A DNA stretch of 64,000 nucleotides from NCBI GenBank assembly GCA_963691705.1, contig OY829544.1:7323501-7387500 (forward strand), read 5' to 3'. This DNA comes from Viola odorata. Its lineage: Eukaryota > Streptophyta > Magnoliopsida > Malpighiales > Violaceae. Below are positions 46,836-58,704 of this stretch, piece by piece. The notes beneath the pieces were generated by a model. It was not told the DNA's origin. It did not search any database and was given only the letters and a program-made list of their open reading frames with translations. The position numbers and the translations under genes were made by a program. Position 1 is the first letter of the stretch. The number at the start of each line of letters is the position of its first letter.

Positions 46836-48042
46836 TCAGTGAGACTTGATGTGTCCATTAACAACATTAAGACCTTCGCTCTCCTCACCGTAATCCTGAA
46901 AATGAGTGTAAAGACAATCAACTCGACCAGCTTTGTAACCAATTTGCAAAAAAGCAGAAACCAAATGTTGATTCATACCTTCACGACAACGCATGAGCAA
47001 CCCACAACCTTCCTGGCCTTGCCCTCAGAGTCAATCTTGCACAACTGCCCATCCATGACAAGTAAAATCATTAAGAAGGCAACAACAAGCATGAAAACCT
47101 GAACAAGCATGAAAACCTAAACAAGCATGCAGTTTCAAACAAACACTCTGAAAACTGAAAAATGCAAAAACATGAATCATGAATTCACCCAGGAACCTAA
47201 CAAAAAAATTGCACAGAAAATTTCGGCCAAGAAAGTCAACACTCAACAGCATGTAAGTTGAGCTGGAAAGTAGAATAAACATAAGACTGCTATAACGATA
47301 AGTTGCAAGCCATCATGTATTGAAGGATAAGTTCACTAAACAGTCAGTTGTGGATGCAAATGAAAATGAAATGGAACTCCTAGAACCATCATAGCAAAGC
47401 TACCATTAACAGCATACCATACACAACGCATCACTTAAAAAAACTTTATTCAGACCCAAAATGAAAATGTCACAGCCTTACTCCCCAAATTAGATATTCT
47501 AACCAATCTGATTCATAGAAATGACACCCAAATCATAAAAGTATTCTACACATAATCCGTAAAAAGGAAATAGAAGTAATTAACCAACCATTCCAACTAT
47601 CAGAAGAGAAGACTTACACCAGCCCATTCACCGAGTGTTTTAGCGCTGGGGACAGTGAGAAGACCCACGCCATGATCAGCACAGAGAGCCTTCACAAGCT
47701 TGACATAGTCAGGCTGGTTGCAGTCTTCAGCCAAAACACAGAGCTGAGCAGCATGCTTTTCGATCACTTTCGCGCCTTCATGAAGACCACGGCATAGACC
47801 TCCATGAGCAAGGGACTTTCTCAGCACAAGTTGCAACGCGGACATCAAATCCATAGGCTCAAGTGGTGTAGCCGCAACAGCAGGAGCTGCAGGGGCTTCG
47901 ACTGGAACAACAGCAGCAGCAGCTTCCTCACTGAAAAGAATAAGAATTTCCAAAATCCATTTTAGCTTCAAAACAATTAAACCCAAAAAAGAGACAGTAG
48001 CAGAATCCATGAATGTGTGAGGAGCAGGACTTACCCTGACAT
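46836..48042 (-). CDS. RPS12: 40S ribosomal protein S12 (eS12)
   Basis: Four coding exons on the minus strand (48042-48035, 47930-47618, 47044-46979, 46895-46836) give 148 aa. The first coding exon is only 8 bp (ATGTCAGG). Its GG joins the T after the next acceptor to restore MSGEEAAA. The body contains MDLMSALQLVLRKSLAHGG, CVLAEDCNQPDYVKLVKALC and WAGLCKIDSEGKARKV, diagnostic of the cytosolic small-subunit eS12 with its L7Ae-like fold. The N-terminal Ala/Pro/Val stretch is usual in plants. A further non-coding 5' exon is likely, since a GGTAAGTATC donor lies near 48230 and a CTTTAG acceptor near 48117. Longer open frames at the second exon's edges are intron read-through. Confidence 0.95.
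47084..47132. repeat. 18-bp short tandem repeat in RPS12 intron 2
   Basis: AACAAGCATGAAAACCTG is repeated about two and a half times. It lies close to the acceptor of the intron that ends at 47045. Confidence 0.9.
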
Positions 48043-48274
48043 CTTGTGGGACTTTGTAGCTGTTTTAGTTGGCGGAGGAGATAATGAGAGCGGATTGTTA
48101 TTGCTGTTCCTAAAGAAGATTAGGTAAGAGTACAAGCCTGTGATTAGAGATTAGATGGTGTTTCAATCTGAATCTTACACATTCAGATCTAAAAATGAAC
48201 ACAACTAGATGAGGATGAATGATACTTACCGAGGAGGCAGAGGCTGGAGCCGGACGAGTGAGGAATACAACAAC

Positions 48275-48389
48275 TAGGGTTTGGCTGCTGTTGTCAACTC
48301 TTTACTACTTTATAAACCCTAACTTCCTCTAGCCTATCTGTTGGGTTGGGCTTCGAGATTGTTGGGCCGTAGCCCATTGATCATGGGCT
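48275..48389 (-). promoter_or_regulatory. RPS12 promoter: telo boxes and site II (TGGGCY) cluster
   Basis: Telo-box-like AAACCCTA is present at 48314-48321 and, inverted, at 48275-48282. TGGGCT at 48347, TGGGCC at 48363, AGCCCA at 48371 and TGGGCT at 48384 are site II motifs bound by TCP factors. The combination of telo box plus site II is the standard plant arrangement for ribosomal-protein and other growth-linked promoters. It lies just upstream of the inferred non-coding first exon. Confidence 0.8.
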
Positions 48390-49783
48390 CCGTCATAAAA
48401 ATATAATTATTAAAAGATTGGATTCTTAATTGAGAACAAGGGCCCAAATATAACTTTTAGCCTTGTTTTACATTATAAAATAGCTTCTTCTTCTTTTCTT
48501 TCATCACATCCTTCACACTTTTCAGCATTTTGTGCACCATTCTCAATATCAAATTTCAAATTCCATTAATTATTTAAAGAAAATTAAAAATTAAAAAGAA
48601 TCAATTGAAAGACAGATTTAGTTTTTTTTTTAACCAAGACAAAATTTAGTTAGAGAGCATTCTTTTGAGCGCTAATAAAGGACAATACTTGCACCAGGCA
48701 CTGTGTGAATTTGCAACGAATCAAAACCTTTCGGCTATTATCTTAAAATCATGGAGATCGTATACATGGTGGGATATTTTTCTCTCCCTGGGTCCTCCCT
48801 AGCCTGCCAAGCAGGAGATAAATCCCGCTCGAATAGTATCAAATCATAAAAAGGATGACTCTCCCATCATAGTTTTCTAACAGTGGATGATTACACAAAA
48901 ACTACATAGCATTACTGCATTTACTGCAGGAAGCATAATGCAATGGGTGAAAAGAAAAGAAAAGAAACCTTAGAGGGTAATAATGTCAAGAAAGATATGA
49001 ATCAGACATAAGGGAAGCAACCACAATTGCCATAACATAATGCAAGCTAATCCAACATAAGAAGCCAAACCATAGAGCCAGTCACCACAAGCAAACCATA
49101 GTGTTAGGCCACAGGTACATAGAACAACTGAAACTCTCATGAACCAACAATAGAAGAAAACAGATTGAATCACATCCCATGCTGCACAAAATCCATGGAA
49201 AACAAGTGAATTCTTCATAACAACAACACCAGCATAACTTTCACAACAGCTATAGGCACATGACAATTTGCTACTCGGAGTCGGCAAGAAATTTCAGAAC
49301 AGACTTATCACCAAAAAAGTACAGAAATTCCAAAGACAACTAAGCTTGGTTCTAAATCTGATATTTGAAACACAAACCTGGGAATACAGTCCTAAATCAT
49401 TGTCGAAGTGAAAAAGCAACCTTTTGCATAGAATGAGACTGAATCAGCTTTCCTTAATTAATTAAACTCCAAAAACCAAAGCCTGATATTGAAATGTAAG
49501 ACAACAATAGAATAAGTCCTTAATGGTCATGATATGCTTGAAATAAATGTAATACTTGACAGTTTGTCACCAACTAAGATATAGAGAGTACGAGTAGCCT
49601 ACCACAGAAACTTGTAGCAGAGAAAAAGATCCAAGAAGATAACACTAAGCATAAGAGGATATTCATAATAGATAAACTAGTTGACAAAAAAGTGTACAAA
49701 GATTGTGAGTCTCAAGCACACAAAGTTGAATAGGCACCTTTTTAATTATCTTTTTATTTATTTTTTCTGATTTTTTTTCATGA
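48390..49783. other. Spacer between RPS12 promoter and CAF1 stop
   Basis: About 1.4 kb. The right part is probably CAF1 3' UTR. A 105-codon minus-strand frame (49287-48970) is Cys/Trp-rich and hydrophobic but has no recognised family, and it looks like a chance frame in downstream sequence. No repeat of note was seen. Confidence 0.4.
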
Positions 49784-50602
49784 TCAGTGCACTCCATTCT
49801 CAACACCTAACCCATACAAGACACCAGCATACTTTTCCATGGAACCGCTAAAGAAATTCTCTTTCAATTTCCTGAATGTACAAGCTGTGAGCAAACTGTC
49901 AGAACCCGCTTGATGGCATATGCCAACTCTCTCCACTTCCAACAACTCCGCAAGCTTGTTCAACCCTCCATGAAGACTATTGCAAAACTTCATCAAATGC
50001 TTGATATCATAAAGGGTTGGGAAGTACATATTGATCAAATTGAAGAACCCAGCTTGTGTGTCAGGAAGATTCTGGCATGTCAAGAGCTTAAGCAAGTATC
50101 CAAAATCATAACCGCTATGGAAAGTCACCCAGTGCACATTATCATTCAACACTATCCCTGATGACATTAAGAGCTCACCAAATCGCATAGCATCAATACC
50201 ATTTTCATTGTTCTTCTTAAAATCAATGCCACTTTGGCGCAAGAGCTCAATTGAATCATTGGCGAAAACATCCTCATTAACATTAAACTCGCGAAAGTTG
50301 AATTGCCAAATACAAAACTTATCTGTTCCACACGTGGGTAGATTGCCATGCTCGTCGGAAAAGGTGAGCCCCAATTGGATCAACTTCAACATGTCAACAT
50401 TATCCTTCAATGTCTGATAGTGAAAGTCATTACTATTCTTAAAATTTCCTACAGGCCGCAATACGATGCCAGGAAACTCGGTGTCCATAGCAACATATGG
50501 ATAGTCATCAACAATTTCACGTATCAGAGCGAACTCATCCTCAAGATTGTCATTCCAGACCTCACGGATATGAATAGAATCACTTTTTGGCAAGAGTGAC
50601 AT
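49784..50602 (-). CDS. CAF1: CCR4-associated factor 1 (CAF1/POP2) deadenylase
   Basis: A single 272-aa coding exon, normal for plant CAF1. CAF1 is the DEDD-type 3'-5' exoribonuclease of the CCR4-NOT complex that shortens mRNA poly(A) tails in the cytoplasm and P-bodies. All catalytic residues are visible: Asp40 and Glu42 in AMDTEFPG, Asp166 in HSGYDFGYL, and Asp235 with His230 in [10 protein letters not shown]. The N-terminal [16 protein letters not shown] is the family start and follows the chosen ATG closely. A 5' UTR intron is likely: an ATTCAGGTATTTG donor near 50842 and a TTGCAGGTTTG acceptor near 50729. Intronless coding regions with stress-responsive expression are common in this family; regulation here is not shown by sequence. 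Confidence 0.95.
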   Translation of the reverse strand: MSLLPKSDSIHIREVWNDNLEDEFALIREIVDDYPYVAMDTEFPGIVLRPVGNFKNSNDFHYQTLKDNVDMLKLIQLGLTFSDEHGNLPTCGTDKFCIWQFNFREFNVNEDVFANDSIELLRQSGIDFKKNNENGIDAMRFGELLMSSGIVLNDNVHWVTFHSGYDFGYLLKLLTCQNLPDTQAGFFNLINMYFPTLYDIKHLMKFCNSLHGGLNKLAELLEVERVGICHQAGSDSLLTACTFRKLKENFFSGSMEKYAGVLYGLGVENGVH

Positions 50603-50889
50603 TCCTTAACCAACAAAGACAACACCAAAACCCTCCAAACACGACACCCACCCACAAGAATTCGCTAAAGCTCAAATCTTGCAACACCTAATACAATCTA
50701 ATGAATGCCCAATTGATATTATCAAACCTGCAACACGAATTTCCAATAGAACAATACATGATTGAATGAACAAGTATAAAAAAGAAATGAAGGGAGGGGA
50801 TTTGATCTGATTTGGAATAAAAGAAACGAAAAAACAAATACCTGAATGGAAATCTTGGCGACGCAGATCCAAGGGAAAGCACAACATCT

Positions 50890-52375
50890 AGAAGGAAGAG
50901 AGAGGTGAACGAAAAGGGGCCTCTCTTTTTTGTATGGGTGAGATATAAAGAAAGAGATAAGAAACGAGGGAGGAAGGAAGGAAAGTTTTTTTTTTAATTG
51001 ATAGATTTTTGTTTTTAGAGGTAGAAACTGGAAAAAAGATGATTTTTTTCCAAAGTTTTACAGAAGGAAGGAAGTGTCAGGGAAAAAGCGGTCAAAGAAA
51101 GCTTTTTACCCTGCTCCACCTTCTGAAGAAGATGATGGAGAGGAAAAGGATTCTTTTACAGGGATCCATGGATTGAGAAGAGGAGATTACAGGAAATTAT
51201 TTTCGGATTTTTTTTAATAAACTTAAAAATACTACCAATTTAGTTTGCTAGTTTTCCTAAACAGAAGTTTCTCCTCATATTCAGCATCTATTTACACTTT
51301 TTGTTTTTTTACAGTGAGATCTTCATATATTTATAATTATGTGTGTTTTATTTTGGATATAATTTTTTGGAATTTGCAAAGCAAAATGGTCAAATCATTC
51401 CTAATTTTTTTCTGAAATTCTGTGGAATAACAATTAAAATTGTTTAGGTAAATTTTGTTCTCAAGGGAGAAATTTTAAACTTAAATATAAATTAAAAGTG
51501 GACTAATGACGCTAGAGGAGTTGGGAACTAGCATTCAGGCTGAGAATTCGTAAGCCTGAATGACGTGGCATTCGTCAGAATTACTTTACTCTACAATGGA
51601 GACTTCATGTGGGGGCCACAAAGTCGGTGAATTGAACCACATGTTTCATTCACACGCGTACATACATGGGAAAAGGAAAGTCCAAACTGGCTAACTAATA
51701 CTCAGAATGAGTTTAATCTCTTGCCATATTGGGGAAATTCTGCAAATGAAAATAATCTTACCTAAAAGAGGCAGAAATGGTAGCAAACTAGGAAAATTAA
51801 GTAAAATCAAGTCCTTATCAACCGAAGAGAAACCTAGAAACATTACAGACAACCAAGTAAGATGTGCACAAATCGTTTTGAACATACAGTACTTCCGCAT
51901 ACAAAATATCCACAAGTTCATTACACCACATCCACCCGTCAACTGCAGTAACCAAGGTTGAATGGGAAAAACTCCAGCGAATTACAGGCAACAGAAGCTT
52001 GGTCTTAGTTTCTGTTTCTAGACAATGTGCGACCTCCAGCTCTTGAATCTTCATTTCTCCACTTGTCGCATGGATCACCTACAATGTAGATCTCAAAGGT
52101 TAAACAATGCCAGTGGTTTAAATTAAAGGAAGTGTGGCAAAGCAAAAAACAGTTATATACATGCTTCATTTGCAACTAGCCTTAAGTTGAGAAAGAAAAG
52201 TAATTTAGTTATTCAGTCCACATACTATTGATTCCATGTGCAATATCCAATAATCAATAAAACTAATTTGCTATCAATCTATGATAATGACGAATCAGTA
52301 AAACATGGTGAAGGCATTCTCTATTTTTGCATTACAAATGACTTATGAACATATGAATTAAATGACTTAAAGTGT
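50890..52375. other. CAF1 promoter and FDM 3' region
   Basis: About 1.5 kb. The left ~600 bp is the CAF1 upstream region, purine-rich on the plus strand with several GGAAGGAAGG-type runs near 50970-51075. The right part probably contains the FDM 3' UTR. A possible 3' terminal FDM exon begins near 52081, where CTACATTGTAG precedes GTGATCCATGCG on the minus strand. Joined to an AAG-GTCAGC donor in the last coding exon it would put a stop three codons earlier, so it would mainly be UTR. Confidence 0.4.
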
Positions 52376-53197
52376 TTATGCTGACCTTAGTGTTTTGTTG
52401 CGCTTGAGTGACTTGATATCCTTGATTATGAATGCAATGACCTCCTTCAAAGTGGCTTTTCTTTGTTCTTTGAAGTTCCAGAGCTCTGAAGTCACATATC
52501 TCCCACTTGGGTTGTACTCGATTAACTCTTTTAGAGCTCTAACAACTTCATCATATGCATCATCCCCCCACTCTTGCCTTAGAGTTTGTAGCTTCTCATC
52601 TCCTTCATCTAATATTCGCTGTATCAATAAACATCCCATGTGATTAGAATTTAAGCTATTTGGCGATTCCCCATCCCTCAGAAAGGTAGATGACAATCTT
52701 TACCTTTGAAATACCATCCAAGGTTATGACTTTAAAAGGATACCACTGTGAATCCTTCAAATTCTCCTGCCACAAGCTGCATAAAGTGGTTTGCTGCAGA
52801 ATTGCCTCCTCTGTAGGAAATTTTCTATTGCAAGCATTTTGGAATGCCTTTTGGTCAATTTCCCCCATTCTCTTTATATCAATAAGAGTGCGCTCAGGCA
52901 CATCTGTCATAGCCTAAATGCAGAGAAAGCACATCGATCACAATCCAATTTCCGCCTATTTACAACAGATCATTACAAGTTTCTCTCCTACCCAGAAAAT
53001 TAGATCATTATTGGATATATACTCTTTTTTCTAATCATCAGTCAAAAGCATCCAAGTAATTATGATCACTCAATTACATTTCCATTACCATCCAAAGGAA
53101 TCACACCAATGTCCCACAAGTGTCTCTCAGCTATGTCAGGATTTTAAACACCAAGTTGCATCATCATCAATCATCATCACCATCATCATCATCATCA

Positions 53198-53256
<59 letters not shown>

Positions 53257-55374
53257 TATTATTTATCTATGATACTCCAAAGTAGTACGCTCAGTTAATT
53301 AAGTGCATGCAGTTCAAAAGAAAAACTAAAGAAGAAAGCAGAGGGATACCGCAATCAGTATTTTACGTGCTTCCTGCAGCTCATCATTGCTCTGACGATC
53401 CTTAATCACTAGAGCTTGGTTCAATTCTTCTTGAGCAGTCAAATCATCAACTTTTTGTTGCAGATCTTCAATCATCTCTTTCATCTTTTTTTGAACAGCT
53501 TCATCATCCTGATCTTCAAGATGCTTCATCACCTGTATTCTACCTTTTAATTCTTGGATTTCCATTTCCAACTTCTGTTTAGCATCCAACTGCTTTTCCA
53601 ACTGAAGTATTTTGCTCAGGGCCTCTTCTTTCTCCCTCTAAATATTTAAATATCTCCACCAGTATAAGAAACATATATTCTAGCACACAAAAAAAGTGTA
53701 AAGTAATATCATGCACTAAACTGAAACAGCTCACTTTTTGCTCTTCGACAAGTCTAATCACATTCTCATCAGCCTTGTTTTTCTCCATGGATGCCAAGTG
53801 TAGTGAATTGTTTGCCATGTCATTCTAGGAGGGAAACAAATCCTGTTAGAGCTCTGAGGAATGCACGTAAAAATGAACACTGAATTTAAGGTTAAAATGT
53901 AAAAAAGGATTGGCCGGTGATGTACTCACCTTTTGCTTCTCTTCATCAAGTTTTTGTCTCTCGCGTTCTGTTAATGTTTCACGCTTGTTCAATTCTTTGC
54001 TCCAGTTGTCAATGTGCCTTTTCTTTTTCTCTAATTCATTACTGAGCTTCTCCTGCTCTTCCAAGATTCTGCGAACATTTTCACGTGCCATCCGCTGCAT
54101 TTTCCTTGTTTCTGATGAACAATTAAAAATGTCATGCCTCAGAACTTCTCTGACGTTAGACCAGAATGGTTGAAACATATGTGCGCGGTGATCTTTATCA
54201 TGTAAGATTTATCAAACCATAAAAGGATTTTCAAAGACAAACACTTAGGGATTAGTAAAAGAAAATAGGTAGTCAAATCACATCAAGGGAAGAGAAATAT
54301 CCATAAAGAAAATTGGATCAAAAAGTGCCAGGACTTGGACATAGAGAACTGCATTGGAAGCTTGAATAAAAGGTTTTTAGACATGCTGTATGCATCCAAT
54401 CCTACATAATACCATCCACTATCCAGCAATGAATTCAAGCAAGCCTATAATGCAGAATGGAGAGAGAAGACCAAACCTTCATAAAAACTATAGTGCAGTC
54501 TATCTTTCTCTTCAAGCATCCTACGTAATGACAAGGCCTTTTCATTGAACTGGTACTCTAGCTCCCCCAGGTTTTTATTTGTCTTATCAATTTTATCAGC
54601 AAGGCTTGCCACAACAGTGTTTTGGCTTTCATTTAATGCCTGAACAATGTCAGCTATCGTGGTCAACTTTCCCTCCTTGCGAATATACTCACCCATGGCA
54701 CCCCCTGAATCATAATCATCAGCACGTGCACACCAACCATAGATAGTTGAGTCAGGACTGTTTTCCTTTGCATTCCAATCCTTCCGGCTGTGATGCGCAG
54801 CTTCAAAAGACTTTTCAAATGCTGTTGCATTATAGAATCCATTCCAATCATCAGCAAACCTTAAAATGACTTGTAACGTTTGTCCCTCTGCATTCCAGAA
54901 AGTACAAGCATCTAAAGGTTTATATTCCTCAAACCTTTTCAACCAAAACCCACTATCGTTCAAGGTGTCTGAATCATTTGACTCCATCACTGTATTAACA
55001 ACAATTCCCATATATGGAAATACAAAGCGATCATCCTGATCCTGAGTTAGTTTGACAGGTTTTGGTGGAGGTGGAAGCTGAGTTTGATCAACTTCATCAG
55101 CTAGATAAGTCTCCAAATACCTTGCCAAAGCAAGATGAGTCACCTTTTGCTTAGCACTCCTATTGGCAGATCCATTGGCCACACCCGACGCATGTTGAAG
55201 CAAATCCTTATACTTATAGTCCTGCTTCTTTTTCCCAGCACAGAATGGGCATCTCAGTTGGCCATTCACCCTTACTTTATGTATCCCGGCTTTTAACTCT
55301 TCATATGGCTTCTCCACATACTCATCAATCTCTGATTCACTTATATCAGACTCTTCTTCAGAACTGTAATCCAT
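52376..55374 (-). CDS. FDM1: FDM/IDN2-like XS-XH protein of RNA-directed DNA methylation
   Basis: Six coding exons on the minus strand (55374-54477, 54111-53930, 53824-53735, 53637-53350, 52913-52704, 52618-52376) give 636 aa, the usual size. Domains: acidic N-terminus; zinc finger-XS with CPFC (42-45) and a later His; XS domain (~112-225; FPYMGIVVNT, WNGFYNA, YGWCARADDY); a long coiled coil (~270-490); and a C-terminal XH domain (LIDIKRMGEIDQKAF to ELIEYNPSGRY). From family knowledge, FDM/IDN2 proteins bind double-stranded RNA with 5' overhangs through XS, dimerise through the coiled coil, and act downstream of siRNA production in RdDM in the nucleus. A 5' UTR intron ends at the ATG (acceptor 55375-55376). 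Which FDM paralogue it is cannot be told, so the symbol is approximate. Confidence 0.92.
53154..53262. repeat. ATC/ATT compound microsatellite in an FDM intron
   Basis: About ten CAT/ATC-type units are followed by a run of more than 20 TTA units, all within the intron between exons 4 and 5 of the FDM gene (52914-53349). It is expected to be highly length-variable. The Ile-only frame it creates is meaningless. Confidence 0.97.
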
Positions 55375-56197
55375 CTGAGAAACAAGAGAAAAAATTAATC
55401 AAACAACCAGTGAAGTATCGGGTCTGCTTAAACTAATATGCCATACAACAACAATCATGCAAGAAGAAAACTAGTGAGGCTAAGGAGAAGAAGCAGAATC
55501 AACACCTATCAATCTTACACTCAACATCATTCAAGAAGTGATAAAATGACGATTCCCTCACTCACACACCGACCATGAACAACAAATGCCTTAAGAAACC
55601 TCTAATAAACAAAATATAAAAATGCAAAACATGCACGCCAATCCCACTTAAGAAAAATTTAATCCTTCAGAAAACACATCAATCGATAATCGAATGTTGC
55701 CCAGCCAGACAAATCTCCTTTTCTTTTCCAGAGCTGAGATAGTCACTTTTATTTGGAAAACCATAAAGGATAATGAATGCATGCTCAGTAACAAAGATAA
55801 AATTATCAGGCCATACACATCATTCGACCGGTGAAAACAAAATTTCTATGTTTGGACTTGAGCTTACACTTCCAAAACATGCACCGAAACCCTCACTCAC
55901 ACACCAACCATTACTACACTTCTTTTTCTTCTGTTCTCCTTACCAAACAAAACCAAAATTATCCCTATCCGACATTTCATAAACTATCATCAATCCTTCT
56001 TACCAAACTAAGCTCGATTTCAATTCTTAACTAAACATGAATGTAACCATCAAAAGCATGCGACGAAACAAGCAAACTTCACAGAGGTACAACGACGACG
56101 CATCTAAGCTACATTCAGCAGAATCAAGAGGTACATGCATGAATGCAACGAGAAGAACAGAGATTGAGCTTCGATCCTTTAGCAGAAGGGACTTACT

Positions 56198-56242
56198 GAG
56201 TACTCTGCAGCTCTAATGCGGTGTCGTTCCGGTATATATATA
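56198..56242 (-). promoter_or_regulatory. FDM core promoter: TATA box and start of a short leader exon
   Basis: TATATATATA at 56233-56242 lies 25-35 bp upstream of a short candidate leader ending at a CTCA/GTAAGTCCC donor (last exon base 56197-56198). That donor would splice to the acceptor at 55375, directly before the ATG. The arrangement implies a very short non-coding first exon and an ~820 bp leader intron. Confidence 0.5.
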
Positions 56243-56249
56243 GAGAGAG

Positions 56250-56671
56250 AGACTGGCGAGTGACGACAGTGTGCGTTTGGTGGTAGGACCGTAGGAGGTA
56301 TGGAAATGGGAAGTTTTTTTATTTTTTCAGAGCGATAGTTGTGTGTGCTCGGCTCTACAGTACTACTAATACTGATTGGTTTAGATTGGAAGATTCAGGC
56401 GAAGTAGTTGAAAATTTGAAATATTAGCCAGTTGAATGTGGACTCGAGCGTAGAGGATCTTGCCCGGTGAGAATTCCAGTGCTCACTTTTACGGACAGGG
56501 ATAATTATAAGCAGGGAGATAAATAAGTTAATAATTAAAAGCGGGCTGGGCTTTGGTTGAAGGGCTCGGTCTAATAAAGAGCCTTTTCTTTTTTTTTTGA
56601 AAGGGAAATAAAGAGCCTTTTCAAACCTAAAACATTTGGCAAAAACACTATTAGTTATTTTCTAATTAAGA

Positions 56672-56705
<34 letters not shown>

Positions 56706-57042
56706 TATCTATCTATAATATTATATAAAAAAATATTAAAAAATTATGTGGTTCAAAATAAAAATATTTGTTAAGTGTCATTCCTTATATTTCTAGGAGA
56801 TTGCCATATGACATGTATTTGACGTATATATTATTTATTTTATTTCATATAAAAACGATAGAGAAATTATTTTGAATCATCTTTACCTATGATTAAATAT
56901 AAAAAAAGAGAGGATAATTCAAAAAAGATAATGAGAAAACCTAATTAATTAAAGTTTAGTTATATTTGGGAATAATATAGCATATGCGTATAATAAATTA
57001 ATTAACTAGACACAAAAAATCATGCCACAAGGATTTCTAAAT
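56250..57042. other. Spacer right of FDM with an AAT microsatellite and Helitron-like DNA
   Basis: The left part is the FDM upstream region. An (AAT)n run lies at 56672-56704. Just after it, TCTATCTATAATATTATATAAAA resembles a Helitron 5' end. Near 56985 a GCGTATAATAAATTAATTAA run is followed by CTAG, which could be the matching 3' end although the hairpin is poor. No gene is seen. Confidence 0.35.
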
Positions 57043-57352
57043 GGCAAAAGGACATAAAACAACCCTGAACTTTAATGTTTTAATTAATCGCAACCCTGAA
57101 TTTTATTGTTTTGATTAATCGCAACCCTACCACGTGGAGTCTGACATGGAAGCTAAGGGTGACGTGGCAAGCTGGCAGATGCTGACGTGGCACATAACGT
57201 CGGTCAACAGTGCCACGTTAGATTTCTGTCACGGTAGGGGGTACTTAAACAATTCTGACGACGACCAGGGTTGTAATTAAACAAAATACAAGTTTAGGGT
57301 TGCGATTAAATAAAACTTTAAAGTTTAGGATTGTTTTTCAGCTTTTACACCT
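57043..57352. mobile_element. ACGTGGC-rich MITE, copy 1
   Basis: One of three ~310-bp relatives in the window. The left end carries ACAACCCTGAACTTTAA and TTAATCGCAACCCTGAA. The right end is the inverted equivalent (TTTAGGGTTGCGATTAAA, TTTTTCAGCTTTTAC). TIRs are ~75-100 bp but diverged at the outer edge (GGCAAAAGGACATAAAAC instead of GGGTAAAAGCTGAAAAAC). The core holds CCACGTGG, GACGTGGCA twice, and GTGCCACGT. Non-coding. Confidence 0.8.
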
Positions 57353-57705
57353 TAATAAACCATTGTTCGAAGAAATACGACGACGAAGACCCATCACCAA
57401 TCTGAAAACCGATCTGCTCGTTCAAACAAGAAGCATAAGAAGTGTACACTCCATGAATATCTTTCCAGATACGCGACATATTTCGCACGTTTGAGGCAGG
57501 CAAAAAGGACGACAGTTTTGATATAAGATATTTAGGTTTTCCATATAATTGTTTTTTTTTTTTCGTGTTGTAGTTTTGTAATATTCATCATCGTAGTGAA
57601 TTATTTTTTGTCTTGCCCCAAAAGTAGGCACATTATTGAATTAGGTTCTTTAATGCACAATAGGGATCGTGCCTCGTAACCATAGGGATTAGGGAGGCTA
57701 CACCC

Positions 57706-58172
57706 TACCCAATATTAAGGGCGGAGATGGTTTTGGGGAAAAATTGGATCAAGCAGAAATACAACAGTTCCAATGATTTAGGAACCGACCAAACCGTTTC
57801 TAAATGATTTGGTTCATTGTTTACAGTCGGTTTTTACCCATTTTGGTTTTCTTTTTTAACTTTTATTGAATTTTTTTCTCTACCAACAAATGGTTTATGA
57901 GGTGGTTCATGTTAAGATACACCACCCCACCTCAACCATGAGCGTTTTCTTGAAAAATTGAATAAATAAGATATAGCTTAAATTTAAAATAAAAATGGGA
58001 ACGATCATTTTATGTACGTGTATATACATATAACATGTGTAGATAAATGGAAACGGTTTTACGGTTTTTTAATTCAATTTTTCAATTTTTAAAAAAACCA
58101 AACCAATCTGACCAATTCAATTCGGTTCGATTTTCAATATGGTCCGGTTTTTATTCACCCCTTACCCAATAT
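57706..58172. mobile_element. Possible small hAT-like insertion between TACCCAATAT repeats
   Basis: TACCCAATAT occurs at 57706-57715 and 58163-58172, and the flanking CACCC also recurs. The enclosed ~447 bp is rich in AACCGG/CCGGTT and GGTTTT motifs. Its right edge, inverted, reads AGGGGTGAATAAAAACCGG, like ends of plant hAT-type MITEs. The left edge matches poorly, so the repeat may be coincidental or the element degraded. Confidence 0.35.
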
Positions 58173-58704
58173 AGATGGTGTGGGGTGGGGGCAAGATGGT
58201 AAGTATTTGAAAAACCAAATATGATAAATTAATTAAAAGAAGATAAAAAACTTCAAAGCTTATTCTATAAAACAAGTTTGTAGAGGACAAATATAATAAA
58301 TTATCAAAAAATAATAAAGTTTTAGGGGCTATTGTGACAAGTAATAATTAATAAAAATATAATTATAAGTTCAAATAATACTAATGCACCTTAATCATAG
58401 ACTATTGTTATTCATCTTAAACTAGTGTATAAGAAAAAGAAGGAATGTCTATAAATATATAAAGGGTGAGACCAAAAAAGAAAAGATCAGGATGTTGATA
58501 AAGAGTAGTAATTTCCAACATGCAGGATAAGGATAAATAGTTAATGATTGTCACTCACTCAGAACTCAGGACTAATTGTAAACTCTTCGATCATTAACAA
58601 ATTGATTGCAAAGATAAGAACTCACATCAAAAAAATATCTCAATGACAACTAATGAATTACTACACTGCTTCAATTAATAAGTAGTCCGAAATTTAGATG
58701 TTGG
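58173..58704. other. AT-rich spacer left of the NLR relic
   Basis: About 530 bp of AT-rich DNA downstream (on the minus strand) of the LRR relic. No feature was recognised. Confidence 0.35.

Noticed and set aside
48970..49287. 105-codon hydrophobic frame downstream of CAF1 as a small membrane protein
   Set aside because: It has no signal peptide logic, no family resemblance and no promoter, and it lies where the CAF1 3' UTR should be.
53062..53298. Open frame with a long poly-isoleucine run
   Set aside because: It is produced by the ATT microsatellite in an FDM intron and has no protein meaning.
9358..55374. Functional chromatin gene cluster (PDS5, PDS5-like, FDM)
   Set aside because: Unrelated genes (NFU, CCR, RPS12, CAF1, a receptor-like protein) are interspersed, and the repeats are explained by local duplication. 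There is no sign of co-regulation.
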